Shown here one piece after another: positions 15,368 to 22,684 of a stretch of 29,699 nucleotides of DNA. Every line of letters begins with the position of its first letter. The first letter of the stretch is position 1. A model generated the notes under the pieces. The model ran no database searches. It was not told the DNA's origin and was given only the letters and a program-made list of their open reading frames with translations. Source of the stretch: CAZMLC01 sp964567125 (GTDB taxonomy: Bacteria > Verrucomicrobiota > Kiritimatiellia > RFP12 > UBA1067); assembly GCA_964567125.1 (NCBI GenBank), contig CAZMLC010000029.1, positions 1 through 29,699 on the forward strand. Direction: 5' to 3'. A program made the position numbers and the translations under genes.

Positions 15368-16714
15368 ATGTCACACCTTTCGCGTCGATGGTGTTTGAAG
15401 GGCCTTGTGATGGGGAGCGCAGGAGCTGTGCTGGCCGGCGATGACCGGACAGCGGTTTCTGGCGATGCGCATACGATTGTTGAACCCGCGCGCAAGCTAC
15501 CGGTCTGCACGCAGGCGGATGTCGTGGTCTGCGGCGGAGGACCGGCGGGTGTGGCAGCCGCGCTGGCTGCCGCACGCAGCGGCGCCCGCGTGATCGTCAT
15601 TGAGCAGTCGGGGTGCCTGGGCGGAATCTGGACTGCAGGGCTGCTCTCCTATTGGCTGGACATCCGCAATAAGAAGGGCTTGACCGAGGAGCTGATGGTG
15701 CGCATTGAGGCTGCCGGAGGGGGCGGCTTTTCCCCGCAAGGGAAGCGGACCGGCGTTTTCGATGTCGAGGTGACCAAGCTGGTCCTGGAGAATCTCTGCG
15801 AGGAACATCAGATCGAAATCTTCTATCACAGTCGCGTGGTTGCGGCCCGGAAGGTGGCGGGACGGCTGACGCACGTGATTATGGAATCCAAGTCGGGACG
15901 CGAAGCGGTCGCCGCGCAGCGTTTTATTGATTGCACGGGCGACGGCGATCTTGGGGCTTTGGCCGGATGCAGTTTTGCGCTCGGCGATCCTGAGGGCGGC
16001 AAGCTCCAGCCCATGAGCATGATCGCCTTGATCAGCGGCGTGCAGGCGCGGGAGATCGCGCCGTTTTACAACGATATCGACGATCGTCAGCCCTGGGCTG
16101 CGCCCAAGGACCGGCTCTATGCGGCCATGGCTGCGGGCGGGCATGCGCCGTCATACGCGAAACCCTCTTTCTTCCGCGTGCGCGATGACCTCTTTATCCT
16201 TATGGCGAACCATGAGTATGGGGTCAGCGGGATCAACCAGCGCGATGTGACGCGGGCGACCGTGCGTGCGCGCAAGGATATCCACGCCTCGATCGAGGCC
16301 TTGCGCAAACAGGGGGGCGTTTGGAAAAACGTGCGCATTGTGGCTACGCCCGAGCAGATCGGCGTGCGCGAGGGACGCCGGCTGCTGGGACGCTATACCG
16401 TGACGCTCGACGATCTCAAAGCGGGGCGGACCTTCGATGACGCCGTGTGTACCGTCACCTTCGGGATCGATATCCATGCGCTGGATCCCAAGAAGAACAA
16501 GGGAATTGATACGGCGCCTCTACGCGTCAAGCCCTACGGGATCCCGTTGCGCGCGTTGATGGCGAAAGAGGTGGAGGGGCTCTATTTTGCGGGGCGTTGC
16601 ATCAGCGGGGATTTCTTCGCGCACGCCAGTTACCGCGTGACCGGGAATGCGGTGGCCATGGGTGAGGCAGCCGGCCGGGCTGCCGCGCAGGCCGCATGTG
16701 CCCGCAACGCGTAA
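15368..16714 (+). CDS. Tat-exported FAD-dependent oxidoreductase (PF12831 type)
   Basis: 448 aa, ATG with GGAGG (15356-15360) 7 bases upstream. The N-terminus has a twin-arginine signal: SRRWCLKG (5-12) followed by a weakly hydrophobic, Ala/Gly stretch to about residue 24. The FAD-binding Rossmann fold follows: DVVVCGGGPAGVAAALAA (51-68) ending with VIVIEQ (75-80). FIDCTGDGD (187-195) and a C-terminal GLYFAGRCISGD...GNAVAMGEAAGRAA complete the family pattern. The Tat signal implies export with flavin already bound, so this enzyme works outside the cytoplasm. It lies 23 bases after the beta-helix gene and downstream of a diheme protein that could take its electrons. The substrate is not known. 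It is a homologue of the partial gene at 1-906. Confidence 0.88.
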   Translation: MSHLSRRWCLKGLVMGSAGAVLAGDDRTAVSGDAHTIVEPARKLPVCTQADVVVCGGGPAGVAAALAAARSGARVIVIEQSGCLGGIWTAGLLSYWLDIRNKKGLTEELMVRIEAAGGGGFSPQGKRTGVFDVEVTKLVLENLCEEHQIEIFYHSRVVAARKVAGRLTHVIMESKSGREAVAAQRFIDCTGDGDLGALAGCSFALGDPEGGKLQPMSMIALISGVQAREIAPFYNDIDDRQPWAAPKDRLYAAMAAGGHAPSYAKPSFFRVRDDLFILMANHEYGVSGINQRDVTRATVRARKDIHASIEALRKQGGVWKNVRIVATPEQIGVREGRRLLGRYTVTLDDLKAGRTFDDAVCTVTFGIDIHALDPKKNKGIDTAPLRVKPYGIPLRALMAKEVEGLYFAGRCISGDFFAHASYRVTGNAVAMGEAAGRAAAQAACARNA

Positions 16715-16757
16715 TTTGCAGCCTTTAAAAGAAAAAGAGGGTCTGCGCATTACGGAA

Positions 16758-16787
16758 TTGACCAAACAGGGGTAAAAAGGGTATAGT
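16758..16787 (+). promoter_or_regulatory. Sigma-70-like promoter for rpoZ-smpB-tatA
   Basis: TTGACC (16758-16763, 5 of 6), an 18-base spacer and TATAGT (16782-16787, 5 of 6). The predicted start near 16794 gives a leader of about 22 bases that carries the GGAGGGA ribosome-binding site. Confidence 0.75.
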
Positions 16788-16815
16788 CTCTACCTTATCC
16801 ATTGGAGGGATTTGA

Positions 16816-17061
16816 GTGAATCTTGAACTGATAGAGAAAGCGCGTGTCCGGTTCCCGAGTGTTCCGGTTCTGGTTAATCTTGTTTCGAAGCGTGTGCGCC
16901 AGCTGAACAATGGCGAACGTCCGTTGGTCCGTCCGCTTTCCGCGGATGAGGATAAAGCGGACATTGCGCTGCGTGAAATTGCGGAGGGTCTGCTGATTTC
17001 GGAAGTGGACTTTGATGCGATTGCACGTGCAGAGCAAGTCCATGCGCGGTGGTCGGAGTAA
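16816..17061 (+). CDS. rpoZ: RNA polymerase omega subunit
   Basis: 81 aa, GTG start with GGAGGGA (16804-16810) five bases upstream. Omega helps assemble RNA polymerase by folding around the beta-prime C-terminus. The sequence shows the omega pattern: an initial helix (LELIEKARVRFPSVPVLVNL), VSKRVRQLNNGERPLV, then ADIALREIAEGLL. Length is typical. It is the first gene behind a good promoter and is 9 bases from smpB. The usual partner gmk is not adjacent here. Confidence 0.9.
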   Translation: MNLELIEKARVRFPSVPVLVNLVSKRVRQLNNGERPLVRPLSADEDKADIALREIAEGLLISEVDFDAIARAEQVHARWSE

Positions 17062-17070
17062 GCCAGGCAG

Positions 17071-17550
17071 ATGCCTAAAGAGGACAAAAGAAAAAGCGGA
17101 AACCTGACCGTAAACCGTCGGGCAACGCACGATTACTTTGTACTCGAAAAGGTGGAGGCCGGTATTGAACTGGTCGGTACAGAGGTCAAGGTGGTGCGCA
17201 ATGGCGAAGCCAGTTTGACGGGTGCCTATGCCAGTGTGAAGGATGGCCAGCTGTTTCTGAATCAGGTCACGATACCGCCTTATGCGTTTGGCAATCGTTT
17301 CAACCACGAGTCACTGAGGACGCGGCGGTTGCTGATGCATAAGCGGGAGATTCTAAAGTTGAAGGCCCTCTCAGAGCAGAAGGGGTTTTCATTGATCCCG
17401 TTGCGGCTCTATCTCACGCCGCGCGGAATGGTCAAAGTTGAAATCGGCGTTTGCCGGGGTAAGGCGCAGGAAGACAAGCGCGAGAGTATCCGGCGGCGTG
17501 ATGCGGATTTAGAGGCGCGACGTGCGGTTGCGCAACATTATCGAGGGTAG
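17071..17550 (+). CDS. smpB: SsrA-binding protein SmpB
   Basis: 159 aa. SmpB delivers tmRNA to stalled ribosomes for trans-translation. The family signature is clear: NRRATHDYFVLEKVEAGIEL near the N-terminus, GTEVKVVRNGEASLTGAY (36-53), a PYAFGNRFNH loop, RRLLMHKREI, and the LIPLRLYLTPRGMVKVEI strand pair, followed by a basic tail (GKAQEDKRESIRRRDAD) that becomes helical in the ribosome's mRNA channel. Length is normal. No ssrA (tmRNA) gene is visible in the window. The gene sits between rpoZ and tatA with short spacers, so the three are probably co-transcribed. Confidence 0.96.
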   Translation: MPKEDKRKSGNLTVNRRATHDYFVLEKVEAGIELVGTEVKVVRNGEASLTGAYASVKDGQLFLNQVTIPPYAFGNRFNHESLRTRRLLMHKREILKLKALSEQKGFSLIPLRLYLTPRGMVKVEIGVCRGKAQEDKRESIRRRDADLEARRAVAQHYRG

Positions 17551-17570
17551 GTTAGGAGTAGGAGGTTATC

Positions 17571-17813
17571 ATGATGCCAGTCGCTTTCATTCAGAACATC
17601 GGTCCGACGCAGTTGTTGTTGGTCCTGATTATCATTTTAGTGCTTTTCGGCGGGAATAAGCTGCCGGATTTGGCCCGTTCGCTCGGACGCAGTCTGGGTG
17701 AATTCAAGAAGGGCAAGGACGAGGGCGACAAGATCGCCCGTGAATCGGTCAAGGAAATCGTCGACGATATCAAGAAAGACGAACCGAAGAAGGTTGAGGA
17801 ACCCAAGGCATAA
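17571..17813 (+). CDS. tatA: Twin-arginine translocase TatA/TatE family subunit
   Basis: 80 aa. It has one N-terminal membrane helix (LLLVLIIILVLFGGNKLPDL, about 16-35), the FG-x-x-LP hinge, an amphipathic helix (ARSLGRSLGEFKKG) and a charged E/K-rich tail. This is the TatA layout for the pore-forming component that exports folded proteins; TatB would be longer. GGAGG (17561-17565) serves either ATG 17571 or ATG 17574. No tatC is in the window. The Tat-signal oxidoreductase at 15368 is a likely client. Confidence 0.93.
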   Translation: MMPVAFIQNIGPTQLLLVLIIILVLFGGNKLPDLARSLGRSLGEFKKGKDEGDKIARESVKEIVDDIKKDEPKKVEEPKA

Positions 17814-17957
17814 GCTGGAGCGGTCCTCGAGACCAGCACAATTAAGTCTTGAACGTGGTTCCACACCGTGGAGCCACGTGTGTTCGCATTGCGGCGTGTT
17901 TTTCCTTGGCACCAGCATGTGTATAGCTGGTTAGTATCAAGGGAAAAAAGGTAAAGC
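17814..17957 (+). promoter_or_regulatory. Structured leader upstream of the DEAD-box helicase gene
   Basis: 144 bases without a gene but rich in inverted repeats. There is a GGTC-CTCGA-GACC element near 17822-17834. A strong 11-bp hairpin lies at 17854-17878 (CGTGGTTCCAC, loop ACC, GTGGAGCCACG, with one G-T pair). ACCAGC/GCTGGT pairs at 17911-17931. None is followed by a T-tract. The helicase ribosome-binding site AAAAGG (17946-17951) comes after them. A post-transcriptional control leader is possible. Confidence 0.45.
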
Positions 17958-19733
17958 ATGCAGAATCAACGCAATGAACGTCGCGGAAATTTTCGTCCGC
18001 GTCCGCCGTTTAGACGGCAAAGAAATCGTCATCCCGGACTTGTCGAGCGGCAAGCTCCGAAGGAAATCCCCACACCGACCAATGCGATTCCGGAGGCGTT
18101 TGCATCCTCTGTTTTTGGTCAACTCAATCCGCTGATCCAACACGCGGTTGCCGCTGAAGCGTACGAAACCCCCACGCCGATTCAGGAAAAGTCGATCCCG
18201 TCACTTTTAGAGGGACGCGATCTGTTGGGGTGCGCGCAGACAGGTACCGGCAAGACCGCCGCATTTCTGTTGCCGATTCTGCACCGCCTGGCGGCTAATC
18301 CCAAAGAGGTCCGGATCGGTCATCCGCGCGCCATCATCCTCGCGCCGACGCGCGAACTGGCTGCGCAGATCGCGACGAGTGTGACCACGTATGGCCGTTT
18401 TCTCGGAACGCCCTTCGCGGTTGTTTTTGGTGGCGTGAGCCAATATCCGCAGGTGCAGGCACTGAAGAACGGTGCGGTGCTGGTCGTGGCTACGCCCGGC
18501 CGTCTGCTGGATCTCATGGAGCAGCGACACATTGACCTCGATGCCATTGAGGAGTTTGTGCTGGACGAGGCGGATCGCATGCTCGACATGGGCTTCATGC
18601 CGGACATCAAGAAGATTCTGTCGCGCCTTCCGCTGGAACGTCATTCGCAGTTTTTCTCCGCGACGCTTTCGCCGGAGGTGCTGCGCCTGGCCATGTCCAT
18701 GGTCAAAGATCCTGTGCATGTGACGATTGAGCCGGATAAACCGACTGTCGATCGCATCAACCAGCAGTTGATTTTCGTGGACAAGCCGAACAAGGATGCG
18801 CTGCTGATCCATCTGTTGAAGACGCGCCCGGAGATGAACAAGGTCATTGTTTTTGCCCGGACACGCCATGGGTCAGATAAGATCGTGCGCAAATTAGATC
18901 AGGCCGATATTGCGGCGGAGGCAATCCACAGCGACAAGTCGCAGAAGATGCGCACCGAAGCGCTGCGCGCCTTTAAGAGCGGGCGCGTGCGCGTGCTTGT
19001 CGCCACGGATATCGCGTCCCGCGGTATCGATGTGGACAACATCACCCACGTGGTGAATTTTGATCTGCCGGAAGAGACCGAGTCGTATGTCCATCGGATT
19101 GGACGCACGGCGCGCGCCGGTGCTGACGGTGCTGCGATCTCCTTTGTCAGCGCTGAAGAGCGCGGCCTCCTGAAGGCGATTGAGCGCATGATCAAGAAGA
19201 GCATTTCCGTGGAACGTGTCGATGAGTTTCACTCCGAACGTGCGGAAAAGGCTTCCGGCCGCGGCGTTCCGGATACGCTGCCGCGTCCGGAATGGGCTGG
19301 CAAAAAGAAACAGATTTTCGGGAATCGTCAGCCGCGGCGTGACGATGCCTCTTCCGGACCGAAACGTCCGAGAGGCATGGGACGCCGTCAAGCGGATTAC
19401 GGTCGTAGAGGGGGAGATGACGTGACAGGAACCGATGCGCCACGCCGGGATACTCAACCCCCGCGCGAACCGCGTCGTAAGCCGTTCCGTGAAGGGGGGG
19501 CTGCAGATGCCCCGTATAATCGCGAAATGAAACCATCACGGAAGCCGCGTCAGGAGAGCCGCGAGGAACCCCCGCGTCGGGAGGAGTACTTGCGCGATTC
19601 GGCGGAGAAAAAGTCGCCCCGTTTTAATGACCGGAAACAGGCGCGGTCAACTGGAGATGCGTCGCGTCCTCAAACAGAAGACTCCACAAAAAAATCACCT
19701 TTTTCTCGGTTTTTTAAGAAAAAACCGCGGTAA
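17958..19733 (+). CDS. DEAD-box ATP-dependent RNA helicase, RhlE-like
   Basis: 591 aa. All core motifs are present in order: Q motif TPTPIQEKSIP (71-81), Walker A AQTGTGKT (93-100), PTREL (130-134), TPGR (179-182), DEAD (203-206), SAT (234-236), then in the second RecA domain VIVFARTR, VATDIASRGIDVD and HRIGRTARAG. The enzyme unwinds short RNA duplexes in mRNA decay, ribosome assembly or cold adaptation. The N-terminus (1-35) is Arg-rich. From about residue 430 there is a long low-complexity tail rich in R, P, G, D and E (RRDD, RGMGRR, RKPFREGG), expected to be disordered and to bind RNA. The core is closest to RhlE/CsdA-type helicases; the exact paralogue name is not assigned. The outer-membrane barrel gene starts three bases after the stop. 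Confidence 0.93.
   Translation: MQNQRNERRGNFRPRPPFRRQRNRHPGLVERQAPKEIPTPTNAIPEAFASSVFGQLNPLIQHAVAAEAYETPTPIQEKSIPSLLEGRDLLGCAQTGTGKTAAFLLPILHRLAANPKEVRIGHPRAIILAPTRELAAQIATSVTTYGRFLGTPFAVVFGGVSQYPQVQALKNGAVLVVATPGRLLDLMEQRHIDLDAIEEFVLDEADRMLDMGFMPDIKKILSRLPLERHSQFFSATLSPEVLRLAMSMVKDPVHVTIEPDKPTVDRINQQLIFVDKPNKDALLIHLLKTRPEMNKVIVFARTRHGSDKIVRKLDQADIAAEAIHSDKSQKMRTEALRAFKSGRVRVLVATDIASRGIDVDNITHVVNFDLPEETESYVHRIGRTARAGADGAAISFVSAEERGLLKAIERMIKKSISVERVDEFHSERAEKASGRGVPDTLPRPEWAGKKKQIFGNRQPRRDDASSGPKRPRGMGRRQADYGRRGGDDVTGTDAPRRDTQPPREPRRKPFREGGAADAPYNREMKPSRKPRQESREEPPRREEYLRDSAEKKSPRFNDRKQARSTGDASRPQTEDSTKKSPFSRFFKKKPR
19707..19727 (+). promoter_or_regulatory. Hairpin at the helicase / barrel gene junction
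   Basis: CGGTTTTTT (19707-19715), loop AAG and AAAAAACCG (19719-19727) form a perfect 9-bp stem. It lies in the last helicase codons and ends nine bases before the ATG at 19737, where a ribosome-binding site would be expected. There is no T-tract after it on the plus strand, so it is not a standard terminator. Confidence 0.5.
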
Positions 19734-19736
19734 AAA

Positions 19737-21155
19737 ATGAATACATATGTGTTTGCCGGACTATTGGCGGCGCTTCCTTGTTGTGTGTTCGCGCAGTACA
19801 ACATGGGCGATATTTTGGTTAAAGCACAGCGTAATGCTCCGATCCCGGAAGGGGATGAACTGCAATGGGATGCTGGCGGTGATTTCCGCGTGCGCCAGGA
19901 GATCATGCAGAACCTTCCGGATAAGAGCAAAAAAGGCGGCATGACGGATATGTCCAATTACTTCCGCATGCGCGCCCGCGCCTGGGGAAAGATCGAGAAC
20001 GAAGATTTTACCCTCTATGGGCGTCTTGTGGATGAGTTCCGCGAATATATCAGCTCGTCGTACCGCAATTACGGTAAGACACCTGGCGAAGTGATCCCGG
20101 ACAATCTCTACCTTGATCTGCGCAACATCTTGTGGGATCGTGTGGACCTGCGCATCGGACGTCAGGATCTGATGTACGGTGCCGGCCGTATCTTCATGGA
20201 AGGTACGCCCATGGACGGTTCGCGTTCCTTCTACTCGGATGCGGTAAAGGCGGTCATCAAGATCGATGAGGAGAACACGCTGGACGTTTTCGGACTTTAC
20301 AACAGCGCGTACTCGTTTGGCTGGCGTGATCCTGATGCTTTCGGACCTTATGACACATTGGCGCTGAACGGCATTGAACCGTGGAGCCGCGATATGGTGG
20401 AGTGGGGTACGGGTCTCTACTACAGAAACACCATGTGTAAAGAGATTCCTTTCGAAGTCTATTACGTCTATGCGGATAAGAGCAACTATGAGCTCGTCAA
20501 CGGAACGCGTATGCAGGGCCGCTGGCTGAATACCGTGGGTGCGCGCGTGATGCCGCAGCTGACGGAAGAGTGGTCCATGGAGTTTGAAGGTGCCGGCCAG
20601 TATGGTCAACGCTACGGCGGCGCTGAAGTGGGCGGCTTGATGGGCTATGCGGGATTGACCTATGCGCCGAAATTGGATATCAAACCGAAGACCTATGCCA
20701 CGCTCTCGACGCTCTATCTTTCGGGCGATAAGGATCGCGGTACAGGGCGCGAAGGCGATGACGAGGCGGATCGCGCGTGGGATCCGCTGTGGAGCCGCTA
20801 TACCTACTTCCTCAGCGAAATGTATGCGTATGAAGGCTTCTACGGAATCTGCTACTGGTCGAACATGTTCTATCCGAATCTGGAAGTCGGCGCCAAGTGG
20901 CCCAACAAGCATGCGGTCTTCGCTTCTGTCGGTCCCATGATGGCCGCGGTTCAGGATGGCGCAGGCGGCGGCGACGGCATGTTTCACGGCGTCTTTGAAC
21001 GTTTCCGTTATGATTTCCCGCTGTGGAACAATATCTTCGGAACGCGGACCAGGCTGTTTGGTCATGTAACCCTCGAAGTACTCCAGCCGGGCGATTATAC
21101 GATCGCGGATAAGACCGCGTATTTTGCACGTTGGGAAGTCAGCATTGCCTTCTAA
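19737..21155 (+). CDS. Outer-membrane beta-barrel protein (alginate-export/porin-like)
   Basis: 472 aa with a signal peptide (MNTYVFAGLLAALPCCVFAQ, cleavage near residue 19-20). The mature protein is rich in aromatic residues, glycine and alternating polar/hydrophobic stretches: FRMRARAWGKI, FTLYGRLVDEFREY, VDLRIGRQDLMYGAGRIF, LDVFGLYNS, and many later repeats. It ends in WEVSIAF, a terminal phenylalanine of the kind recognised by the BAM complex. The strand-order features (DLRIGRQDL, then a large WRDPDAFGPYD loop) resemble the alginate-export barrel family (PF13372). It would form an outer-membrane channel, solute unknown. No ribosome-binding site is visible; the ATG is three bases after the helicase stop, with a stable hairpin just upstream. 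Confidence 0.75.
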   Translation: MNTYVFAGLLAALPCCVFAQYNMGDILVKAQRNAPIPEGDELQWDAGGDFRVRQEIMQNLPDKSKKGGMTDMSNYFRMRARAWGKIENEDFTLYGRLVDEFREYISSSYRNYGKTPGEVIPDNLYLDLRNILWDRVDLRIGRQDLMYGAGRIFMEGTPMDGSRSFYSDAVKAVIKIDEENTLDVFGLYNSAYSFGWRDPDAFGPYDTLALNGIEPWSRDMVEWGTGLYYRNTMCKEIPFEVYYVYADKSNYELVNGTRMQGRWLNTVGARVMPQLTEEWSMEFEGAGQYGQRYGGAEVGGLMGYAGLTYAPKLDIKPKTYATLSTLYLSGDKDRGTGREGDDEADRAWDPLWSRYTYFLSEMYAYEGFYGICYWSNMFYPNLEVGAKWPNKHAVFASVGPMMAAVQDGAGGGDGMFHGVFERFRYDFPLWNNIFGTRTRLFGHVTLEVLQPGDYTIADKTAYFARWEVSIAF

Positions 21156-21176
21156 GCGTGTTGGCTCGCAGCGCAG

Positions 21177-21217
21177 AAAAAAACACCAACCAAGGTTTTC
21201 CTGGTTGGTGTTTTTTT
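21177..21217. terminator. Bidirectional intrinsic terminator
   Basis: AACACCAACCA (21182-21192) pairs with TGGTTGGTGTT (21202-21212), flanked by an A-run (from 21177) and a T-run (to 21217). It ends the barrel gene on the plus strand and the efflux operon on the minus strand (stop at 21233). Confidence 0.92.
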
Positions 21218-21232
21218 ATGATCGTTGGATGG

Positions 21233-22684
21233 TTACTCTGACGCGCTGCCGCCGAGCGTCTTGTAGAAGGTGATCAGCTTCTGTGCGCGGAGTGTCCGGT
21301 GCCGGACTTCAAGATCCTGCGCGGACAGGAGGGACCGTTCAGCAATGAGCACTTCCGTGTAGTCGGAGTATCCGGCTTTGTAGAGTCCCTGGGCGATGCG
21401 GACCGCGCGCTGGTTGGATTGAACCGCTTGCTGCAGGGGAGCCGCGCGTTTGACCTCCTCGTTGTAATTCTGCCAGGCCGTCTCCGCCTCGTTGTAGGCG
21501 TTCAGGACAGTCTTCTGGTAAGCCAGCAGCGCCTGTTCAACAAGGGCTTTGCGCTCCTCAATGCGCGCCTTGACCCGTCCGGCATTGAAGATGTTCCAAC
21601 TGATACGCGGCCCGAGGCGGAGCGACTCCGTGAAATCGCCCCAGGTGTTCGGCGAGTAGGGTACCGAGGCGCCGAGTGCGCCGATCAACGAAAGGCGCGG
21701 ATAGAGTTCCGCCTCTTCCACCCCAACGCGCGCTGTGGCAGCCTTCAGGACTGTCTCCGCCTGACGGATATCGGGACGTCGCCGCAGCAATTCATTGGGA
21801 ATCGTCGTGGGCAGGTCTGCGGGGAGTGTGGGAAAGGTGGCGGTGGCGAGCAGTTGCGCTTTGCGCGTGTTCGGCTGTTCGCTCAGCAGATTTTCCAGAT
21901 TGAGGATGTACTCCGCCAACGCGGCCTGCAGCGTGGGAAGCTGCGCGGTTGTCATCTGCACTTGCGCTTCGGCATTGGCCAGATCGAGCCCGGAGACGAG
22001 CTTGGCTTTGTGACGTTTGCGCGTAATGTCCGCGGATTGCGACTGGGTGACCAGATTGGACTGCGTAACGGCAATCGCCTCCTGCAGCATGCGGATGCTC
22101 AGATAGTGCAGCGCGATTTCAGAAGCCAGCGAGATTTCGAGGTCGCGCTGCGTGTAGTGCATGCCCTCGTATTCCGATTCGCGCGCTTCGATTTCGCGGC
22201 GATATCCGCCGAAGATATCCAGTTCCCAGGCGGCATCAAAGCCACCTGAAAATGTGCCGCCCCATTCGCCGGCGATTCCCGCGCCGGTCGCGCTGTAGCC
22301 GACGCCTGAAGCATCGCCGAATTTTTTACCGTAGTTGAAACTCGACGTGCCGGTCAGCGTGGGCCAGAGACCAGCATTGGCCTGTGCCAGCTGGGCGCGC
22401 GATTGGCGGATCTTCTGGATGCCGCTTTGAATCGAAAGGTTGTTGGTTAACCCGCGCGTAACGAGTTCCGCGAGCAGCGGATCGTTCAAGGTCAGCCACC
22501 AGTTCCTGAGCTGCGTGAGATTGGTCGAGACCGCGGCCGATACGGTTTGCGTCGCGCCGAGAAAGTCGGCGGGTTCCTGTGTGACAGGGCGCTGATAATC
22601 AGGACCGAGTTTGCAACCGGGCGCGGCGATGAGTCCGATCAGCGCAAATCCTGCAGGGAGAAAAACGCGTGCGTTTATTTGCAT
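21233..22684 (-). CDS. RND efflux outer-membrane factor (NodT/OprM family)
   Basis: 483 aa from the ATG at 22684, chosen over a longer frame because GAGGAGG lies 7 bases upstream (complement of 22692-22698) and the product then begins with a signal peptide. The signal ends in GLIAAPGC followed by KLGPDYQRP, the usual start of OprM/NodT lipoproteins. The lipobox is not perfect (Pro at -2), but Cys is in the expected place. Long alpha-helical, Gln/Ala/Leu-rich segments appear in two repeats (AQLAQANAGLWPTLTG and VEEAELYPRLSLIGALG), forming the trimeric outer-membrane channel and periplasmic tunnel. The start overlaps the permease stop by 10 bases, so translation is coupled. It is the last gene of the tripartite efflux operon. 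Confidence 0.92.
   Translation of the reverse strand: MQINARVFLPAGFALIGLIAAPGCKLGPDYQRPVTQEPADFLGATQTVSAAVSTNLTQLRNWWLTLNDPLLAELVTRGLTNNLSIQSGIQKIRQSRAQLAQANAGLWPTLTGTSSFNYGKKFGDASGVGYSATGAGIAGEWGGTFSGGFDAAWELDIFGGYRREIEARESEYEGMHYTQRDLEISLASEIALHYLSIRMLQEAIAVTQSNLVTQSQSADITRKRHKAKLVSGLDLANAEAQVQMTTAQLPTLQAALAEYILNLENLLSEQPNTRKAQLLATATFPTLPADLPTTIPNELLRRRPDIRQAETVLKAATARVGVEEAELYPRLSLIGALGASVPYSPNTWGDFTESLRLGPRISWNIFNAGRVKARIEERKALVEQALLAYQKTVLNAYNEAETAWQNYNEEVKRAAPLQQAVQSNQRAVRIAQGLYKAGYSDYTEVLIAERSLLSAQDLEVRHRTLRAQKLITFYKTLGGSASE

Noticed and set aside
19761..21065. 434-aa open frame on the minus strand opposite the barrel gene
   Set aside because: Exact shadow of a coding gene in GC-rich DNA; rich in Arg, His and Ile without any domain, and no ribosome-binding site. 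The plus-strand product has a signal peptide and barrel pattern.
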